From contig NZ_VOPL01000001.1 in NCBI RefSeq assembly GCF_007993065.1, positions 372,001-436,000 on the forward strand: 64,000 nucleotides of DNA. Direction: 5' to 3'. Positions 50,011-60,867 of this stretch are shown piece after piece. How positions within the stretch are numbered: the stretch's first letter is position 1; every line of letters starts with the position of its first letter. The notes under the pieces were generated by a model. That model saw only the letters and a program-made list of their open reading frames with translations. It ran no database searches and was not told the DNA's origin. This DNA comes from Paracoccus aurantiacus (GTDB lineage: Bacteria; Pseudomonadota; Alphaproteobacteria; Rhodobacterales; Rhodobacteraceae). A program made the position numbers and the translations under genes.

Positions 50011-51240
50011 ATGACCGACCGTATCAACTCGATCAGCCAGGGGCCGGACAATCAGGGCCGCTTCGGGATTTTCGGCGGACGTTTCGTGTCCGAAACGCTG
50101 ATGCCGCTGATCCTGGATCTGGAAGCCGAATATGAGCGCGCCAAGACCGACCCGTCCTTCAAGGCCGAGATGGATGATCTGTGGGCGCATTATGTCGGTC
50201 GCCCGAGTCCGCTTTATTTCGCCCCGCGCCTGACCGAGGAACTGGGCGGCGCGAAGATCTATCTGAAACGGGAAGAACTGAACCATACCGGCAGCCACAA
50301 GATCAATAACGTTCTGGGCCAGATCCTGCTGGCACGGCGCATGGGAAAGACCCGGATCATCGCGGAAACCGGGGCGGGGCAGCATGGGGTGGCGACAGCC
50401 ACGGTCTGCGCCCGTTTCGGGTTGAAATGCATCGTCTACATGGGTGCCACGGACGTCGAGCGGCAAGCCCCCAACGTCTTCCGCATGCGGCTTCTGGGGG
50501 CAGAGGTGGTGCCCGTCACCTCTGGCAAGGGAACCCTGAAAGACGCCATGAACGATGCGCTGCGCGACTGGGTGACGAATGTGCGCGACACCTTCTACTG
50601 CATCGGCACCGTCGCAGGCCCGCATCCCTATCCGGCGATGGTCCGCGATTTTCAGGCGATCATCGGCCGTGAGACACGTGATCAGATGATGCGCGCCGAG
50701 GGCCGTCTTCCCGACAGCGTCATTGCCTGCATCGGCGGAGGTTCCAACGCGATGGGGCTATTTCATCCTTTCATCGACGACCCATCGGTCCGCATCATCG
50801 GGGTCGAGGCCGGCGGTCACGGCGTGGATGAGCGGATGGAGCACTGCGCGTCGCTCACAGGCGGGCGTCCGGGCGTCCTGCATGGCAACCGCACCTATCT
50901 TCTGCAGGATGAGGCGGGTCAGATCCTTGACGGGCATTCCATAAGCGCCGGGCTGGACTATCCCGGCATCGGGCCGGAACATGCCTGGCTGCACGATCAG
51001 GGCCGCGCCGAATATGTCTATGTCACCGACAAGGAGGCGCTCGCCGCGTTCCAGCTGCTTTGCCAGACCGAGGGGATCATCCCTGCGCTTGAACCGAGCC
51101 ACGCGCTGGCGCATGTCCAGAAAATCGCCCCGGATCTGCCAAAGGATCACCTGATGGTGGTGAATCTCTCAGGCCGCGGCGACAAGGACATTTTCACGGT
51201 CGCGAAACATCTCGGCGTGGAAATCGACGCAGGCGGCTGA
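50011..51240 (+). CDS. trpB: Tryptophan synthase beta chain
   Basis: A 409-residue PLP enzyme that joins indole to serine. [19 protein letters not shown] (start), [20 protein letters not shown] with the PLP Lys, [31 protein letters not shown] and the NLSGRGDKD end are all diagnostic. GGAG lies nine bases before the ATG. trpA and trpF are not adjacent in the window; in some relatives trpF is next to trpB. The tRNA and island lie upstream. Confidence 0.96.
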   Translation: MTDRINSISQGPDNQGRFGIFGGRFVSETLMPLILDLEAEYERAKTDPSFKAEMDDLWAHYVGRPSPLYFAPRLTEELGGAKIYLKREELNHTGSHKINNVLGQILLARRMGKTRIIAETGAGQHGVATATVCARFGLKCIVYMGATDVERQAPNVFRMRLLGAEVVPVTSGKGTLKDAMNDALRDWVTNVRDTFYCIGTVAGPHPYPAMVRDFQAIIGRETRDQMMRAEGRLPDSVIACIGGGSNAMGLFHPFIDDPSVRIIGVEAGGHGVDERMEHCASLTGGRPGVLHGNRTYLLQDEAGQILDGHSISAGLDYPGIGPEHAWLHDQGRAEYVYVTDKEALAAFQLLCQTEGIIPALEPSHALAHVQKIAPDLPKDHLMVVNLSGRGDKDIFTVAKHLGVEIDAGG

Positions 51241-51658
51241 TCCCGCGCCGCCTGTTCTGTCAGCGACGTGAAGCGATTTCCCGCGAGTTTTAAGACATCC
51301 GCGATCCACCCTGAATGGCATGGCGAAGAATACGAATGCGGGGCTGAGGTAGCTACCACGGTCGCCGATTCATCCGCCGACACCCGATCGGAGCCGACCG
51401 CGTCAAAACCTCGCTTCTGTGCTGAAGCCGCGTCAAAGTCGGTACATCTTTCCGACAAGCCGTCGCGGTTTTGGCCAGCGTCAGCTCCGAATCGCCGTCT
51501 CCCTAGACGACAAGAAAGGTTAGTCGCGGGCCGAAGACGGCGAAACGGAGAACTACACCTACGCGATAGCCCTACGAAATCGATGCATGCGCCTTCAGAT
51601 CTCATTGCGCGGCAGCGCGAATGGACAGAAACTAGTGGTACGATGTCGGATCAGGAAA
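51241..51658. other. 418-base stretch without a convincing gene
   Basis: Between trpB and the HExxH protein gene. Several frames are open over 100 codons but none has a recognisable motif, and coding bias is not consistent. It may be a decayed gene or a control region. No hairpin-T tract terminator is obvious after trpB. Confidence 0.5.
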
Positions 51659-52363
51659 TCACCCTGAAAAGGCGGTTCCACTTCGAACGGACTGCTCGAA
51701 CCTGATCACGCCACGCATGCCGTCATGTTCGTTCATCCAATCGATCACCTTGCAGGCCGAGGCCGTGTAAAGGGCGTTCGCATTGCTAGCGGCAAGATGG
51801 CGGAATAGCCTTCCGTCGCTCGGCAACTCTGCCAGTTCAGTATCTCGGCAACCGATAATCGTACCATTCTTCACATCCAGATAGCGTTCGTCCCCGGAGA
51901 TATAGACCGCGAGTCCCTCATCAAACCAGGCCGGAACCGCGCCCCCAATAAAACGGAGAACGCCGACCCGTTTGTGAAGCTCTGCATGAGCGACTTCATG
52001 CGCGAGGATCGGCACGGTCGCGCCGTCCGGGTACACAAAGACGAATGTGTTCAGGTAGGCCATAGCAAGCGGCCCCCTGCCGAACCCGTTCTGACAGGTC
52101 TCCGACAGGCACAAGAGCCATACTGGGTGCGATGCACGCTCTGGATAGAACCGAAGCACACGATCATTCGCCGCTTTTAGGTTTGTCAGTGCGGCGTTTA
52201 CTTGCGCTTCGCTAGCAGCCTTGTCCACATACAAGCGTGGCGCGACGGACCGAAAGCCATAGCAAGCCGGGCAAATATAGGCACCTACATGCGGCGCCGC
52301 ATAAGCGAGCCCTCCAGAGATCAAGCCAAACAGCAAGGCCACGGCGGCTAGCAGGCGACGCAT
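51659..52363 (-). CDS. Secreted HExxH (gluzincin-like) protein
   Basis: A 234-residue protein. The first 22 residues (RRLLAAVALLFGLISGGLAYA) are a signal peptide. The zincin motif HEVAHAELHKR is near residue 130, followed by WFDEGLAVYISGD, matching the third ligand Glu of peptidase-MA-like proteins. ICPACYGF near the N-terminus is a possible disulphide or metal site. Substrate unknown. The start MRRLLA was preferred to the upstream extension. Confidence 0.7.
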   Translation of the reverse strand: MRRLLAAVALLFGLISGGLAYAAPHVGAYICPACYGFRSVAPRLYVDKAASEAQVNAALTNLKAANDRVLRFYPERASHPVWLLCLSETCQNGFGRGPLAMAYLNTFVFVYPDGATVPILAHEVAHAELHKRVGVLRFIGGAVPAWFDEGLAVYISGDERYLDVKNGTIIGCRDTELAELPSDGRLFRHLAASNANALYTASACKVIDWMNEHDGMRGVIRFEQSVRSGTAFSG

Positions 52364-52500
52364 GAAAAAAATGGCCTTATCTAAGCTACGATTCTGGACG
52401 CAACCAACATAATTGCAGGCAGGCGTAGCGCAATCAAATATCCGAAAACACACGGCAATCGACGGCACATAGGCTATTTTCGTCAGCAATCGGCGGTGAA

Positions 52501-52590
52501 TGGCGGAGACGAAGGGATTCGAACCCTCGATACCGTTTCCGGTATGCACCCTTAGCAGGGGTGTGCCTTCGACCGCTCGGCCACGTCTCC
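52501..52590 (-). tRNA. tRNA-Ser (GCT)
   Basis: A 90-base class II tRNA with CCA, acceptor GGAGACG/CGTCTCC, anticodon loop CTGCTAA (GCT) on a perfect CACCC/GGGTG stem, a long variable arm (ATACCGGAAACGGTAT) and TTCGAATC T-loop. Confidence 0.95.
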
Positions 52591-52670
52591 GCCGACGCGT
52601 TTAGCAGCGCGACGCGGGCCTTCACAAGGGGGAAATGTCCTTGGCGGTGAATCCGAAAGAAGGCGGCGCG

Positions 52671-53540
52671 TCAGGCAACGCGGATCAGAACGGCGACGCC
52701 GGTAACGACAAGGCCGATCCCCGCGATCTGGCGGGGGGTAGCGCCCTGCCGAAACAGGCGCGTCGATACGGCCTGCGCGAACAGCACTTCGACAAGCGCC
52801 AGCGTGCGCACATTCGCCGCCGAGGTAAGCGCGAAGCCGATGAACCAGAAAAGTGAGGCGAACGCGCCAAGCGCCCCGGCAGCGATAGAGATGCGCCAGC
52901 TTCTGGCGATTGCACCAAGCGCCGCGCGGTCGCGCAACGCCATCCAAAGCAGCATGGCAATGGTTTGCATTGTCAGGGCAATGACCAGAACGATGCTCGC
53001 GCGAAGTACGGCACCGCCTTCGGGCAGGCTGAGGATCGCGCCGCGAAAACCGATTGCGGAAAGCCCGAACAGCGCACCCGCGACAATGCCGATCGCGACA
53101 CTGCGCTGGTTCGCGCGCGACCACGACGCGCCGGAAATCAGGATGACACCCAGAACGCAGATCGAAATCGCGATGAATCGTGCCGGCCCCAGCGGCTCGG
53201 CCAGAAAGACCGTCCCGAAAACAGCCAGCGTCACCGGCTCGGTCTTCATCAATGCGGTGGCGACGCCGAAGCCCTGACCCCGCATCGTGATCAGCATGAA
53301 AGCGGTCGCCGCAATCTGCGCCGTCGCGCCGGTCGCGGCCCACGCGAAGGTCAGCAAAGTCGGCACGGGCAATTGCTGCGAGAACGACATCGCAATCAGG
53401 AACGCGATTGCGAAGGGAAGCCCGAAGAAGAACCGCACGGCGGTCGCGCCGATCGTGCCGATCTGTCCCGTCAGCCCGGCCTGCGCGGCGTTCCGACCGG
53501 TCTGGGCGAGCGCTGCGATGATCGTCGCGATGACCCACAT
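52671..53540 (-). CDS. EamA-family (DMT) transporter
   Basis: A 289-residue membrane protein with ten hydrophobic segments in two five-helix halves, the EamA pattern. LAVFGTVFLAEPLGPARFI in the first half and LALVEVLFAQAVSTRLF in the second are the usual fourth-helix signatures. It begins four bases after the hemE stop, so the two are probably cotranscribed. The substrate cannot be predicted. Confidence 0.85.
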   Translation of the reverse strand: MWVIATIIAALAQTGRNAAQAGLTGQIGTIGATAVRFFFGLPFAIAFLIAMSFSQQLPVPTLLTFAWAATGATAQIAATAFMLITMRGQGFGVATALMKTEPVTLAVFGTVFLAEPLGPARFIAISICVLGVILISGASWSRANQRSVAIGIVAGALFGLSAIGFRGAILSLPEGGAVLRASIVLVIALTMQTIAMLLWMALRDRAALGAIARSWRISIAAGALGAFASLFWFIGFALTSAANVRTLALVEVLFAQAVSTRLFRQGATPRQIAGIGLVVTGVAVLIRVA

Positions 53541-53544
53541 CGCA

Positions 53545-54573
53545 TCAGCCCGCGCGCACGGTTTCGATCATCAGCGCGACATTCTCGGGGTCGGCATCAG
53601 GCGTGATCCCGTGCCCGAGATTGAAGATATGCGGCCCGCCGCGGAACGCCTCGACAATGGTGCGGGTCTCGTCGATCAGGGCCTGCCCGCCGCCGACCAT
53701 GTGGCGCGGGTCCAGATTACCCTGCACGGGTCCGTGCACCTGAACATGCGATGCGGCCCAGCCTGCATCGACCGAATTGTCGAGCGCCACGCAATCGGCA
53801 CCCGTGGCCTGCGCGAAGCCCTTGTAGCGATCCTTGGCCTCGCGCGGGAAGGCAATCACGGGGATATCGGGATGGCGGGATTTCAGTGCCGCGATGATCC
53901 TGGCAACAGGCGCAATCGCGAAATCATCGAAATCGCGACCTGTCAGGCTGCCGGCCCAGCTGTCGAAAAGCTTCACGACCTCGGCTCCGGCGTCGATCTG
54001 GGCGGAAAGATATTCGATCGTCGCCTCGGTGATCCGATCGACAAGTGCGGAGAACGCTGCCCTGTCCGCGCGCTTGAAGGCATGTGCCGGTCCCTGATCC
54101 GGTGTGCCGCGTCCGGCGATCATGTAGGTGGCTACGGTCCAGGGCGCCCCGGCAAAGCCGATCAGGGCCGTGTCAGACGGCAGTTCACGCGACAGAATGC
54201 GGACAGTTTCATAGATTGGCGCTAGTGTTTCGTGAACGGCATCCGCGGGTTTCAGGGACGCCACACCCTGCGCATCTGTGATGGTTGACAGGCGCGGCCC
54301 CTCGCCGGTGACAAACCACAGATCCGCGCCAAGCGCCTGCGGCACAAGCAGGATATCGGCGAAGAGGATAGCTGCGTCGAAACCATAGCGGCGGATCGGT
54401 TGCAGGGTCACTTCGGCGGCGAGATCGGGATTATAGCAAAGCGACAGGAAGTCCCCGGCCTGCGCCCGCGTCGCGCGATATTCGGGCAGGTATCGCCCGG
54501 CCTGGCGCATCATCCAGATCGGCGGTGTCTGCAATGTTTCACCGGCAAGGACGCGCAGGATTTTCTTGGTCAT
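53545..54573 (-). CDS. hemE: Uroporphyrinogen decarboxylase
   Basis: A 342-residue enzyme that removes four acetate carboxyls to make coproporphyrinogen [23 protein letters not shown] (N-terminal active-site loop), [16 protein letters not shown] (Asp), [18 protein letters not shown] and [11 protein letters not shown] are all present. It is divergent from hemC, with 78 bases between the two starts, a common arrangement in alphaproteobacteria. Start MTKKILR. Confidence 0.95.
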   Translation of the reverse strand: MTKKILRVLAGETLQTPPIWMMRQAGRYLPEYRATRAQAGDFLSLCYNPDLAAEVTLQPIRRYGFDAAILFADILLVPQALGADLWFVTGEGPRLSTITDAQGVASLKPADAVHETLAPIYETVRILSRELPSDTALIGFAGAPWTVATYMIAGRGTPDQGPAHAFKRADRAAFSALVDRITEATIEYLSAQIDAGAEVVKLFDSWAGSLTGRDFDDFAIAPVARIIAALKSRHPDIPVIAFPREAKDRYKGFAQATGADCVALDNSVDAGWAASHVQVHGPVQGNLDPRHMVGGGQALIDETRTIVEAFRGGPHIFNLGHGITPDADPENVALMIETVRAG

Positions 54574-54651
54574 GGGGCCTCTCTTTCCGCGACCGTTCAA
54601 CGCAGGCGGACCGGCATTGTCAAGAAGGGCGCCCGTCGTTATGGCTGGCCC

Positions 54652-55629
54652 ATGACAGACTGGCCCACTCCCGACGACACGTTGAAAATCGGCACGCGCG
54701 GATCGCCGCTGGCGCTTGCCCAGGCGTTCGAGACCCGCGACAGGCTGATGCTGGCGCACGGGCTGCCTGCCGAGGCGTTCGAGATTGTGGTCATCAAGAC
54801 CACCGGCGACCGGATTCTTGACCGTCCGCTGAACGAGATCGGCGGCAAGGGGCTATTCACGCGCGAAATCGAAGATGCTCTGCTTGATCGCGAGATCGAC
54901 ATCGCCGTCCATTCGATGAAGGATATGCCGGTCCTGCAACCCGAAGGGCTTATTATCGACTGCTATCTTCCGCGTCAGGATGCGCGCGATGCATTTGTCA
55001 GTTCTTTGTACGGCAGCATCGCGGAACTGCCTCAGGGGGCGGTTGTCGGCAGTTCCAGCCTCAGGCGTCGCGCGCAGCTTGCGCATCGTCGGCCAGACCT
55101 GACGCTTGTCGAGTTTCGCGGCAATGTGCAGACCCGCATGAAAAAACTGGCCGAGGGTGTGGCGCAGGCGACCTTTCTGGCAATGGCGGGTCTTGCGCGT
55201 CTCGGGCGGCTGGATGTCGTGCGCAGCGAAATCCCGCCCGAGGAGATGCTGCCCGCCGTGGCACAGGGCGCGATCGGGGTCGAGCGGCGGCGCGATGACG
55301 CGCGCTGCGCGCAGCTGCTGGCCGCGATCAGCGATGGTGATACGCGCCTGCGCATCGCGGCAGAGCGCGCATTCCTTTCGGCTTTGGACGGGTCGTGCCA
55401 GACGCCCATCGCAGGTCTTGCTGAACTTGACGCGGATCGTCTGTTTCTGCGAGGTGAGCTGATCCTTCCCGACGGCTCGCAGGTTTTCGCGGGACAGCGC
55501 GAGGGCCTGGCGCGCGATGGCGCGGCGATGGGGCGCGACCTGGCCGAAGAACTTCGCGCCCGCGCCCCGGCCGACTTCTTCGACCTGATCGGCAGTGCCG
55601 CGAAACGTGGCTCTCCTCCGCTCGGATAG
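54652..55629 (+). CDS. hemC: Hydroxymethylbilane synthase (porphobilinogen deaminase)
   Basis: A 325-residue enzyme that links four porphobilinogens. [43 protein letters not shown] (read in parts), [22 protein letters not shown] and the dipyrromethane-cofactor Cys in [11 protein letters not shown] are all visible. The start MTDWPTP fits; the ATG 11 bases upstream is out of frame. The TetR gene follows nine bases after the stop. Confidence 0.95.
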   Translation: MTDWPTPDDTLKIGTRGSPLALAQAFETRDRLMLAHGLPAEAFEIVVIKTTGDRILDRPLNEIGGKGLFTREIEDALLDREIDIAVHSMKDMPVLQPEGLIIDCYLPRQDARDAFVSSLYGSIAELPQGAVVGSSSLRRRAQLAHRRPDLTLVEFRGNVQTRMKKLAEGVAQATFLAMAGLARLGRLDVVRSEIPPEEMLPAVAQGAIGVERRRDDARCAQLLAAISDGDTRLRIAAERAFLSALDGSCQTPIAGLAELDADRLFLRGELILPDGSQVFAGQREGLARDGAAMGRDLAEELRARAPADFFDLIGSAAKRGSPPLG

Positions 55630-55637
55630 GCAGGGCG

Positions 55638-56258
55638 ATGGCAAGAACGCAGGGTTCCCGCGCAGAAGTGACTGGCCCGCTGATCCGCGACGCCGCGCGC
55701 AGGCTTTTTGCTCGTCACGGCTATGCGGCGGTTTCGATGCGCCAGATCGCCACCGAGGTGGGCGTGCAGGTCGGCACGATTTACGGCTATACCGCCGACA
55801 AGCAGGCTTTGCTGGCGGACCTGCTGCGCGACCACATGCATATGCTGCTGCGCGCATGGCAGGACGACGCGGAGGTTTCGGCCCCGGAAAGGCTTTCGCG
55901 TTTCGTGCGTTTCCACATCGACACCAGTCTGGATCACGCCGACGGCGTTTTCCTGTCCTATATGGAGCTTAGAAACCTCTCGCCCGACAATCACGCTGAA
56001 ATCACTGCGCTGCGTCGCGACTATGAAGGCGCGCTGCAGCGGATACTCGATGCGGGTGTCGCAGCGGGGGATATGCGGATCGAGGATACGCGGCTGGCGA
56101 CAATGGCGCTGATCGGGATGCTTTCAGGGGTCACGAACTGGTTTCGCGCCGGGGGCAGGCTGGACCGCGCAGCGCTTTATCGCCACTATGGCACGCTTGT
56201 TCGACGCGCGGTCGGCGGGGCGGATGGTGCTGATGGTCGCGCCGATCCGACGCGCTAG
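55638..56258 (+). CDS. TetR-family regulator
   Basis: A 206-residue repressor. The N-terminal LIRDAARRLFARHGYAAVSMRQIATEVGVQVGTIYGYTADKQALL (read in parts) is the TetR helix-turn-helix. The ligand domain is helical with no known signature. It lies between hemC and dnaG; the target is unknown. Confidence 0.87.
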   Translation: MARTQGSRAEVTGPLIRDAARRLFARHGYAAVSMRQIATEVGVQVGTIYGYTADKQALLADLLRDHMHMLLRAWQDDAEVSAPERLSRFVRFHIDTSLDHADGVFLSYMELRNLSPDNHAEITALRRDYEGALQRILDAGVAAGDMRIEDTRLATMALIGMLSGVTNWFRAGGRLDRAALYRHYGTLVRRAVGGADGADGRADPTR

Positions 56259-56305
56259 GTGCATCCGCTCTTGCCCGGAACGCCCGACGCCACGATATTC
56301 AGCCC

Positions 56306-58219
56306 ATGTCGATCTCGCCCGCCTTCCTTGATGAATTGCGCAACCGCGTTCCGATCAGCCGGATCGTCGGGCGCAAGGTCACCTGGGATCTGCATCGTTC
56401 GAATCAGGCCAAGGGCGACTGGTGGGCACCGTGCCCGTTTCACGGTGAAAAGACCGCCTCGTTCCATGTCGATGACCAGAAGGGCTTCTATTACTGCTTT
56501 GGTTGTCACGCCAAGGGCGACGCGCTGAACTTTCTGCGTGAAGCCGACGGGCTGGATTTCGTCGAGGCGGTGAAGGTTCTGGCATCAGAGGCGGGCTTGC
56601 CGATGCCAGACCGCGATCCGGGCGAAGCAAAGCGTGCCGACCGCCGAAGCGTGCTGGCCGACGCGATGGAAGCCGCGACGCGCTTTTACCGGATGCAGCT
56701 TGGCACGGGGCAGGGGGCCGCGGCGCGGGAATACCTTGCCGGACGCGGGCTGGAACTGGACGCTGTCGAGAAATTCGAACTGGGATTCGCCCCCGATCTC
56801 AGACAGGGACTGTTCAACGCGTTGCGCGACAAAGGCGTGCCGCCGGATGTGATGGACGAAGCGGGCCTCGTGATTGTCCCCGACGATGGCGGCGCGCCCT
56901 ATGACCGCTTCCGTGGTCGCATAATCTTTCCGATCCGCGACGCACGCGGACGCGCCATCGCCTTTGGCGGGCGGGCGATGGACCCGAATGCGCGGGCGAA
57001 ATATCTGAACAGCCCAGAAACGCCTTTGTTCGACAAGGGCCGCAACCTCTATAACGCCGGACCGGCGCGCGCGGCCGTCGGGCGCGGCGCGCCTCTTGTC
57101 GTGGCCGAGGGGTATATGGATGTCATCGCGCTGTCCCTTGCCGGCTTTGACGGCGCGGTCGCGCCGCTTGGCACCGCAATCACCGAGGATCAGTTGCGTC
57201 TGATGTGGCGCATCAGCCCCGAGCCGGTCATCATGCTGGACGGTGACGAAGCGGGTCAGCGCGCCGCGCGCCGCCTGATTGATCTTGCGATCCCGATGAC
57301 CGGGCCGGGACAGGCGCTGCGTTTCGCGACACTTCCGGGCGGACAGGACCCCGACGATTTGATCCGGGCCCACGGGGCAGCCGCAATGCAAAAAGTGCTG
57401 GCCGAGGCCCGCCCGCTGGTCGATCTGCTGTGGGAGCGCGAGATCGAGGGGCGAGAGTTCGACAGCCCGGAACGGCGCGCGGCGCTGGATGCCAGCCTGC
57501 GCAAGGCGATCGCGCGGATTCCCGACGATGCGACCCGCAATCACTATATTGCCGCGCTGAAGGAACGGCGCTTCGAACTTTTCGGCGGGCGGCGCGGGGC
57601 AGGGCGGCTGACCCCCGGCCCGCGCGAGGCTGGTGCCTCACGCGGCGGCAACTGGCGTGGCAAACCGGAACCGGCCCGCGCGCAGACACGCGCCACCCCG
57701 CTTGGGCAGCAGGATACGGGCGACGCGACGCTTGAAAGCATGGTTCTGGCGCTTTGCGCCGTCTATCCGGGGCTTGCCGGTCGCGTGGAATCGCGCCTGG
57801 AATTGTTGGCCCCTGCCGATGACGGCCGCGCGGCCCTGTGTCACGACCTTCTGGCCGGCAGCGACAGCGTCGCGGGGCGCGCAGCCCTTGCGAGGATCAT
57901 GGAGGATGCCTATGTCCGGGCATCGCCGCTGATCCGCAAGCCCGATGACGCGGAAAAGGCGGCTGTCGTGCTGGCCAATATCCTCGACAAGATCGAGGCG
58001 CGGCGCGCGGCAATGTCCGAACTGCTTCGTGCCGAGGCCGAGATACAGGGCCTCGTGGACGAGGGGCTGACATGGCGCGTCAGCGAATCCGCCCGCGCCC
58101 GGCATCGTGCCGAACGCCCCGAGATCGAGGACAGTTCGGACCTGAACGAGGATCGGGGCGCGCTTTCGGCGCGGCTCGCCTCTTATTTCGAGACCCGCCG
58201 CAAGCGCGATAGCGGGTGA
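56306..58219 (+). CDS. dnaG: DNA primase
   Basis: A 637-residue primase that makes RNA primers. The zinc site CPFH ... YYCFGCHAKGD (CHCC, residues ~42-65), the RNA-polymerase core GFAPD ... GRIIFPIRDARGRAIAFGGRAM (read in parts), the TOPRIM motif VVAEGYMDVIAL and DGDEAGQRAA are in place. The C-terminal 200 residues, less conserved, bind the helicase. It is followed by rpoD, the standard macromolecular-synthesis pair. Confidence 0.96.
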   Translation: MSISPAFLDELRNRVPISRIVGRKVTWDLHRSNQAKGDWWAPCPFHGEKTASFHVDDQKGFYYCFGCHAKGDALNFLREADGLDFVEAVKVLASEAGLPMPDRDPGEAKRADRRSVLADAMEAATRFYRMQLGTGQGAAAREYLAGRGLELDAVEKFELGFAPDLRQGLFNALRDKGVPPDVMDEAGLVIVPDDGGAPYDRFRGRIIFPIRDARGRAIAFGGRAMDPNARAKYLNSPETPLFDKGRNLYNAGPARAAVGRGAPLVVAEGYMDVIALSLAGFDGAVAPLGTAITEDQLRLMWRISPEPVIMLDGDEAGQRAARRLIDLAIPMTGPGQALRFATLPGGQDPDDLIRAHGAAAMQKVLAEARPLVDLLWEREIEGREFDSPERRAALDASLRKAIARIPDDATRNHYIAALKERRFELFGGRRGAGRLTPGPREAGASRGGNWRGKPEPARAQTRATPLGQQDTGDATLESMVLALCAVYPGLAGRVESRLELLAPADDGRAALCHDLLAGSDSVAGRAALARIMEDAYVRASPLIRKPDDAEKAAVVLANILDKIEARRAAMSELLRAEAEIQGLVDEGLTWRVSESARARHRAERPEIEDSSDLNEDRGALSARLASYFETRRKRDSG

Positions 58220-58339
58220 CACGACCGAATCACCCTGGCCGATTCGCATGGCCTAGGAACTTAGCTGCATCTTGTCTAGAAAGGTGCCGATCCCCATCTG
58301 ATTCGGAGCCAACCGAATCACACTGCTGACAGGACGCTC

Positions 58340-60304
58340 ATGGCCGCCAAGGACGACGACACCTCCCGCGACGACAGCCAGGACAACGACCACTCCCTCG
58401 ACATCAGTCAGGCCGCGATCAAGAAGATGATCGCGGAAGCGAAAGAGCGTGGCTATATCACCTATGACCAGTTGAACGCGGTGCTGCCGCCCGAGCAGGT
58501 CAGTTCCGATCAGATCGAGGACGTGATGTCGATGCTCTCGGAAATGGGCATCCAGGTCGTCGAGAACGAGGAAGAAGGCGAGGACGGCGAAACCGGCGGC
58601 GAAGTCGCAACGACATCGACCTCTCGTGAGGTCGCGGTCGCGACGTCCGAGACTGAAAAGCTTGATCGCACGGACGACCCGGTGCGCATGTATCTGCGCG
58701 AAATGGGCTCTGTCGAGCTGCTGTCGCGCGAAGGCGAGATCGCGATCGCCAAACGGATCGAAGCCGGGCGCAATACGATGATCCTCGGGCTTTGCGAAAG
58801 CCCGCTGACCTTCAAGGCCATCACGATGTGGCGGCAGGAGCTTTTGGACGAAGACATCCTTCTGCGCGACGTGATCGACCTTGAAACCACATTCGGCCAG
58901 TCGATGGACGATGACGAGGAAGAGGATCTTAACGAAAGCGCCACCCCGGCGGCACGCAGCGAAGGCGAGCAGGAGACCGACGCCGACGGCAATCCGATGC
59001 AATCGGACGACGATGACGAGGATGACGGCGCCAACCTGTCGCTTGCCGCGATGGAAGCCAGCCTGAAGCCGCAGGTGCTGGAGACGCTGGAAGCCATCGC
59101 CCGCGATTACGAACACCTCGCGGACATGCAGGATCAGCGCATGTCGGCGACGCTGAACGAGGATAACAGCTTCTCTGCCGCCGACGAAGTCGCCTATCAG
59201 AAGCTGCGCAGCGAAATTGTCGTGCTGGTGAATTCGCTTCACCTTCACAACAACCGTATCGAAGCGCTGGTTGACCAGCTTTACGGCATCAACCGCCGCA
59301 TCGTGACCATCGATTCCGGCATGGTGAAACTGGCCGATGCCGCGCGGATCAACCGTCGCGAATTCATCGACGCCTATCGCGGGGCGGAACTCGACCCGGC
59401 ATGGGTTGACCGCATGTCCGCCAACAAGGGCCGCGGCTGGCAGGCCCTGTTCGAACGCAGCATCGACAAGGTCGAACAGCTTCGCAACGACATGGCGGAG
59501 GTCGGACAGTATGTCGGCGTCGATATCGAGGAATTCCGCCGCATCGTGAATCAGGTTCAGCGCGGCGAGAAAGAGGCGCGCCAGGCGAAGAAAGAAATGG
59601 TCGAGGCAAACCTGCGGCTGGTGATCTCGATTGCCAAAAAATATACGAACCGCGGTCTGCAGTTCCTTGATCTTATTCAGGAAGGCAATATCGGCCTGAT
59701 GAAGGCGGTCGATAAGTTTGAATACCGCAGGGGGTATAAGTTCTCGACATATGCGACCTGGTGGATCCGTCAGGCGATCACGCGGTCCATCGCGGATCAG
59801 GCCCGCACCATCCGTATCCCGGTTCACATGATCGAGACGATCAATAAGCTGGTTCGCACCGGCCGCCAGATGCTGCATGAAATCGGCCGCGAGCCGACGC
59901 CCGAAGAATTGGCCGAAAAGCTGCAGATGCCGCTGGAAAAGGTCCGCAAGGTGATGAAAATCGCCAAGGAACCGATCAGCCTTGAAACCCCTATCGGGGA
60001 CGAGGAGGACAGCCAGCTTGGCGATTTCATCGAGGACAAGAACGCTGTCCTGCCGCTGGATTCCGCGATTCAGGAAAACCTGAAGGAAACCACGACGCGC
60101 GTTCTGGCCAGCCTGACCCCGCGCGAGGAACGGGTTCTGCGGATGCGCTTCGGCATCGGCATGAATACCGACCACACATTGGAAGAGGTCGGCCAGCAGT
60201 TCAGCGTCACCCGCGAACGCATCCGCCAGATCGAGGCGAAGGCGCTGCGCAAGCTGAAACACCCCTCGCGCTCGCGCAAGTTGCGCAGCTTCCTTGACCA
60301 GTAG
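58340..60304 (+). CDS. rpoD: Housekeeping sigma factor
   Basis: A 654-residue sigma-70. Region 1.1 (about 22-75), region 1.2 [21 protein letters not shown] (read in parts), a long acidic non-conserved insertion (about 190-235), region 2 [29 protein letters not shown] ... [13 protein letters not shown], region 3, and region 4 TREDERVL-like [16 protein letters not shown] ... [18 protein letters not shown] (read in parts) are all complete. It directs polymerase to most promoters. Confidence 0.97.
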   Translation: MAAKDDDTSRDDSQDNDHSLDISQAAIKKMIAEAKERGYITYDQLNAVLPPEQVSSDQIEDVMSMLSEMGIQVVENEEEGEDGETGGEVATTSTSREVAVATSETEKLDRTDDPVRMYLREMGSVELLSREGEIAIAKRIEAGRNTMILGLCESPLTFKAITMWRQELLDEDILLRDVIDLETTFGQSMDDDEEEDLNESATPAARSEGEQETDADGNPMQSDDDDEDDGANLSLAAMEASLKPQVLETLEAIARDYEHLADMQDQRMSATLNEDNSFSAADEVAYQKLRSEIVVLVNSLHLHNNRIEALVDQLYGINRRIVTIDSGMVKLADAARINRREFIDAYRGAELDPAWVDRMSANKGRGWQALFERSIDKVEQLRNDMAEVGQYVGVDIEEFRRIVNQVQRGEKEARQAKKEMVEANLRLVISIAKKYTNRGLQFLDLIQEGNIGLMKAVDKFEYRRGYKFSTYATWWIRQAITRSIADQARTIRIPVHMIETINKLVRTGRQMLHEIGREPTPEELAEKLQMPLEKVRKVMKIAKEPISLETPIGDEEDSQLGDFIEDKNAVLPLDSAIQENLKETTTRVLASLTPREERVLRMRFGIGMNTDHTLEEVGQQFSVTRERIRQIEAKALRKLKHPSRSRKLRSFLDQ

Positions 60305-60395
60305 GCCATATAACCTTTCTTAATCTCGGAAATAAGTTCTTGCATTGATTGAGGAAATGCGAGTGTAGTGGCAGACGTCCTGAAAGGAACACCCG

Positions 60396-60797
60396 ATGAC
60401 CATCTCGCACGTCCTCTATCGCAGCAACGGAAATACGGAATCGTTTGATCGCGATTGCGAAGAAATCCTGCGCGTTGCGAGAGTACGGAACACGCAGGCA
60501 GGACTGACGGGCTTTCTGCATGCCGAGGATGGCGTATTCGTCCAGTGGCTGGAGGGGCCTGAAGAAGAAATCGGGCCAGTTGTCAAAAGCATCATGGACG
60601 ACAGTCGCCACCGCGACATCACGATCTACGGCGAGGGTGAGATCGACGCGCGGAAGTTTCCGAACTGGACGATGGGCTTTTCAAGCGGCCGACAGGCACC
60701 GCTTTTCGACTGGCTGGCCGAAAAGGGCGCGCCCTCGCACGATCTGCGCGGTTTCGGCTTGTCGTTGCAGCAGTTTCTGCTGCTGCGCGCGGCCTGA
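60396..60797 (+). CDS. BLUF-domain blue-light photoreceptor (short, single domain)
   Basis: A 133-residue protein with the FAD-binding BLUF fold. Key residues have the correct spacing: Tyr8, Asn32 and Gln50 match Tyr21, Asn45 and Gln63 of AppA (24 and 18 apart). GLTGFL, QWLEGPEEEIG, DSRHRDI and FPNWTMGF (Trp and Met of the C-terminal strand) are also present. There is no output domain, so it would signal by binding a partner. It lies between rpoD and rmuC with its own gap. Confidence 0.88.
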   Translation: MTISHVLYRSNGNTESFDRDCEEILRVARVRNTQAGLTGFLHAEDGVFVQWLEGPEEEIGPVVKSIMDDSRHRDITIYGEGEIDARKFPNWTMGFSSGRQAPLFDWLAEKGAPSHDLRGFGLSLQQFLLLRAA

Positions 60798-60867
60798 TCG
60801 ACGCGCCGCTGTTGCAGGCTCAGCGCTGATCCGCTAGGTACAAAGCAAGAACAATTACGGGGGCCCG

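Noticed and set aside
51147..51705. Overlapping frames after trpB on both strands
   Set aside because: No motif on either strand; Ser/Arg-rich translation typical of non-coding GC-rich DNA.
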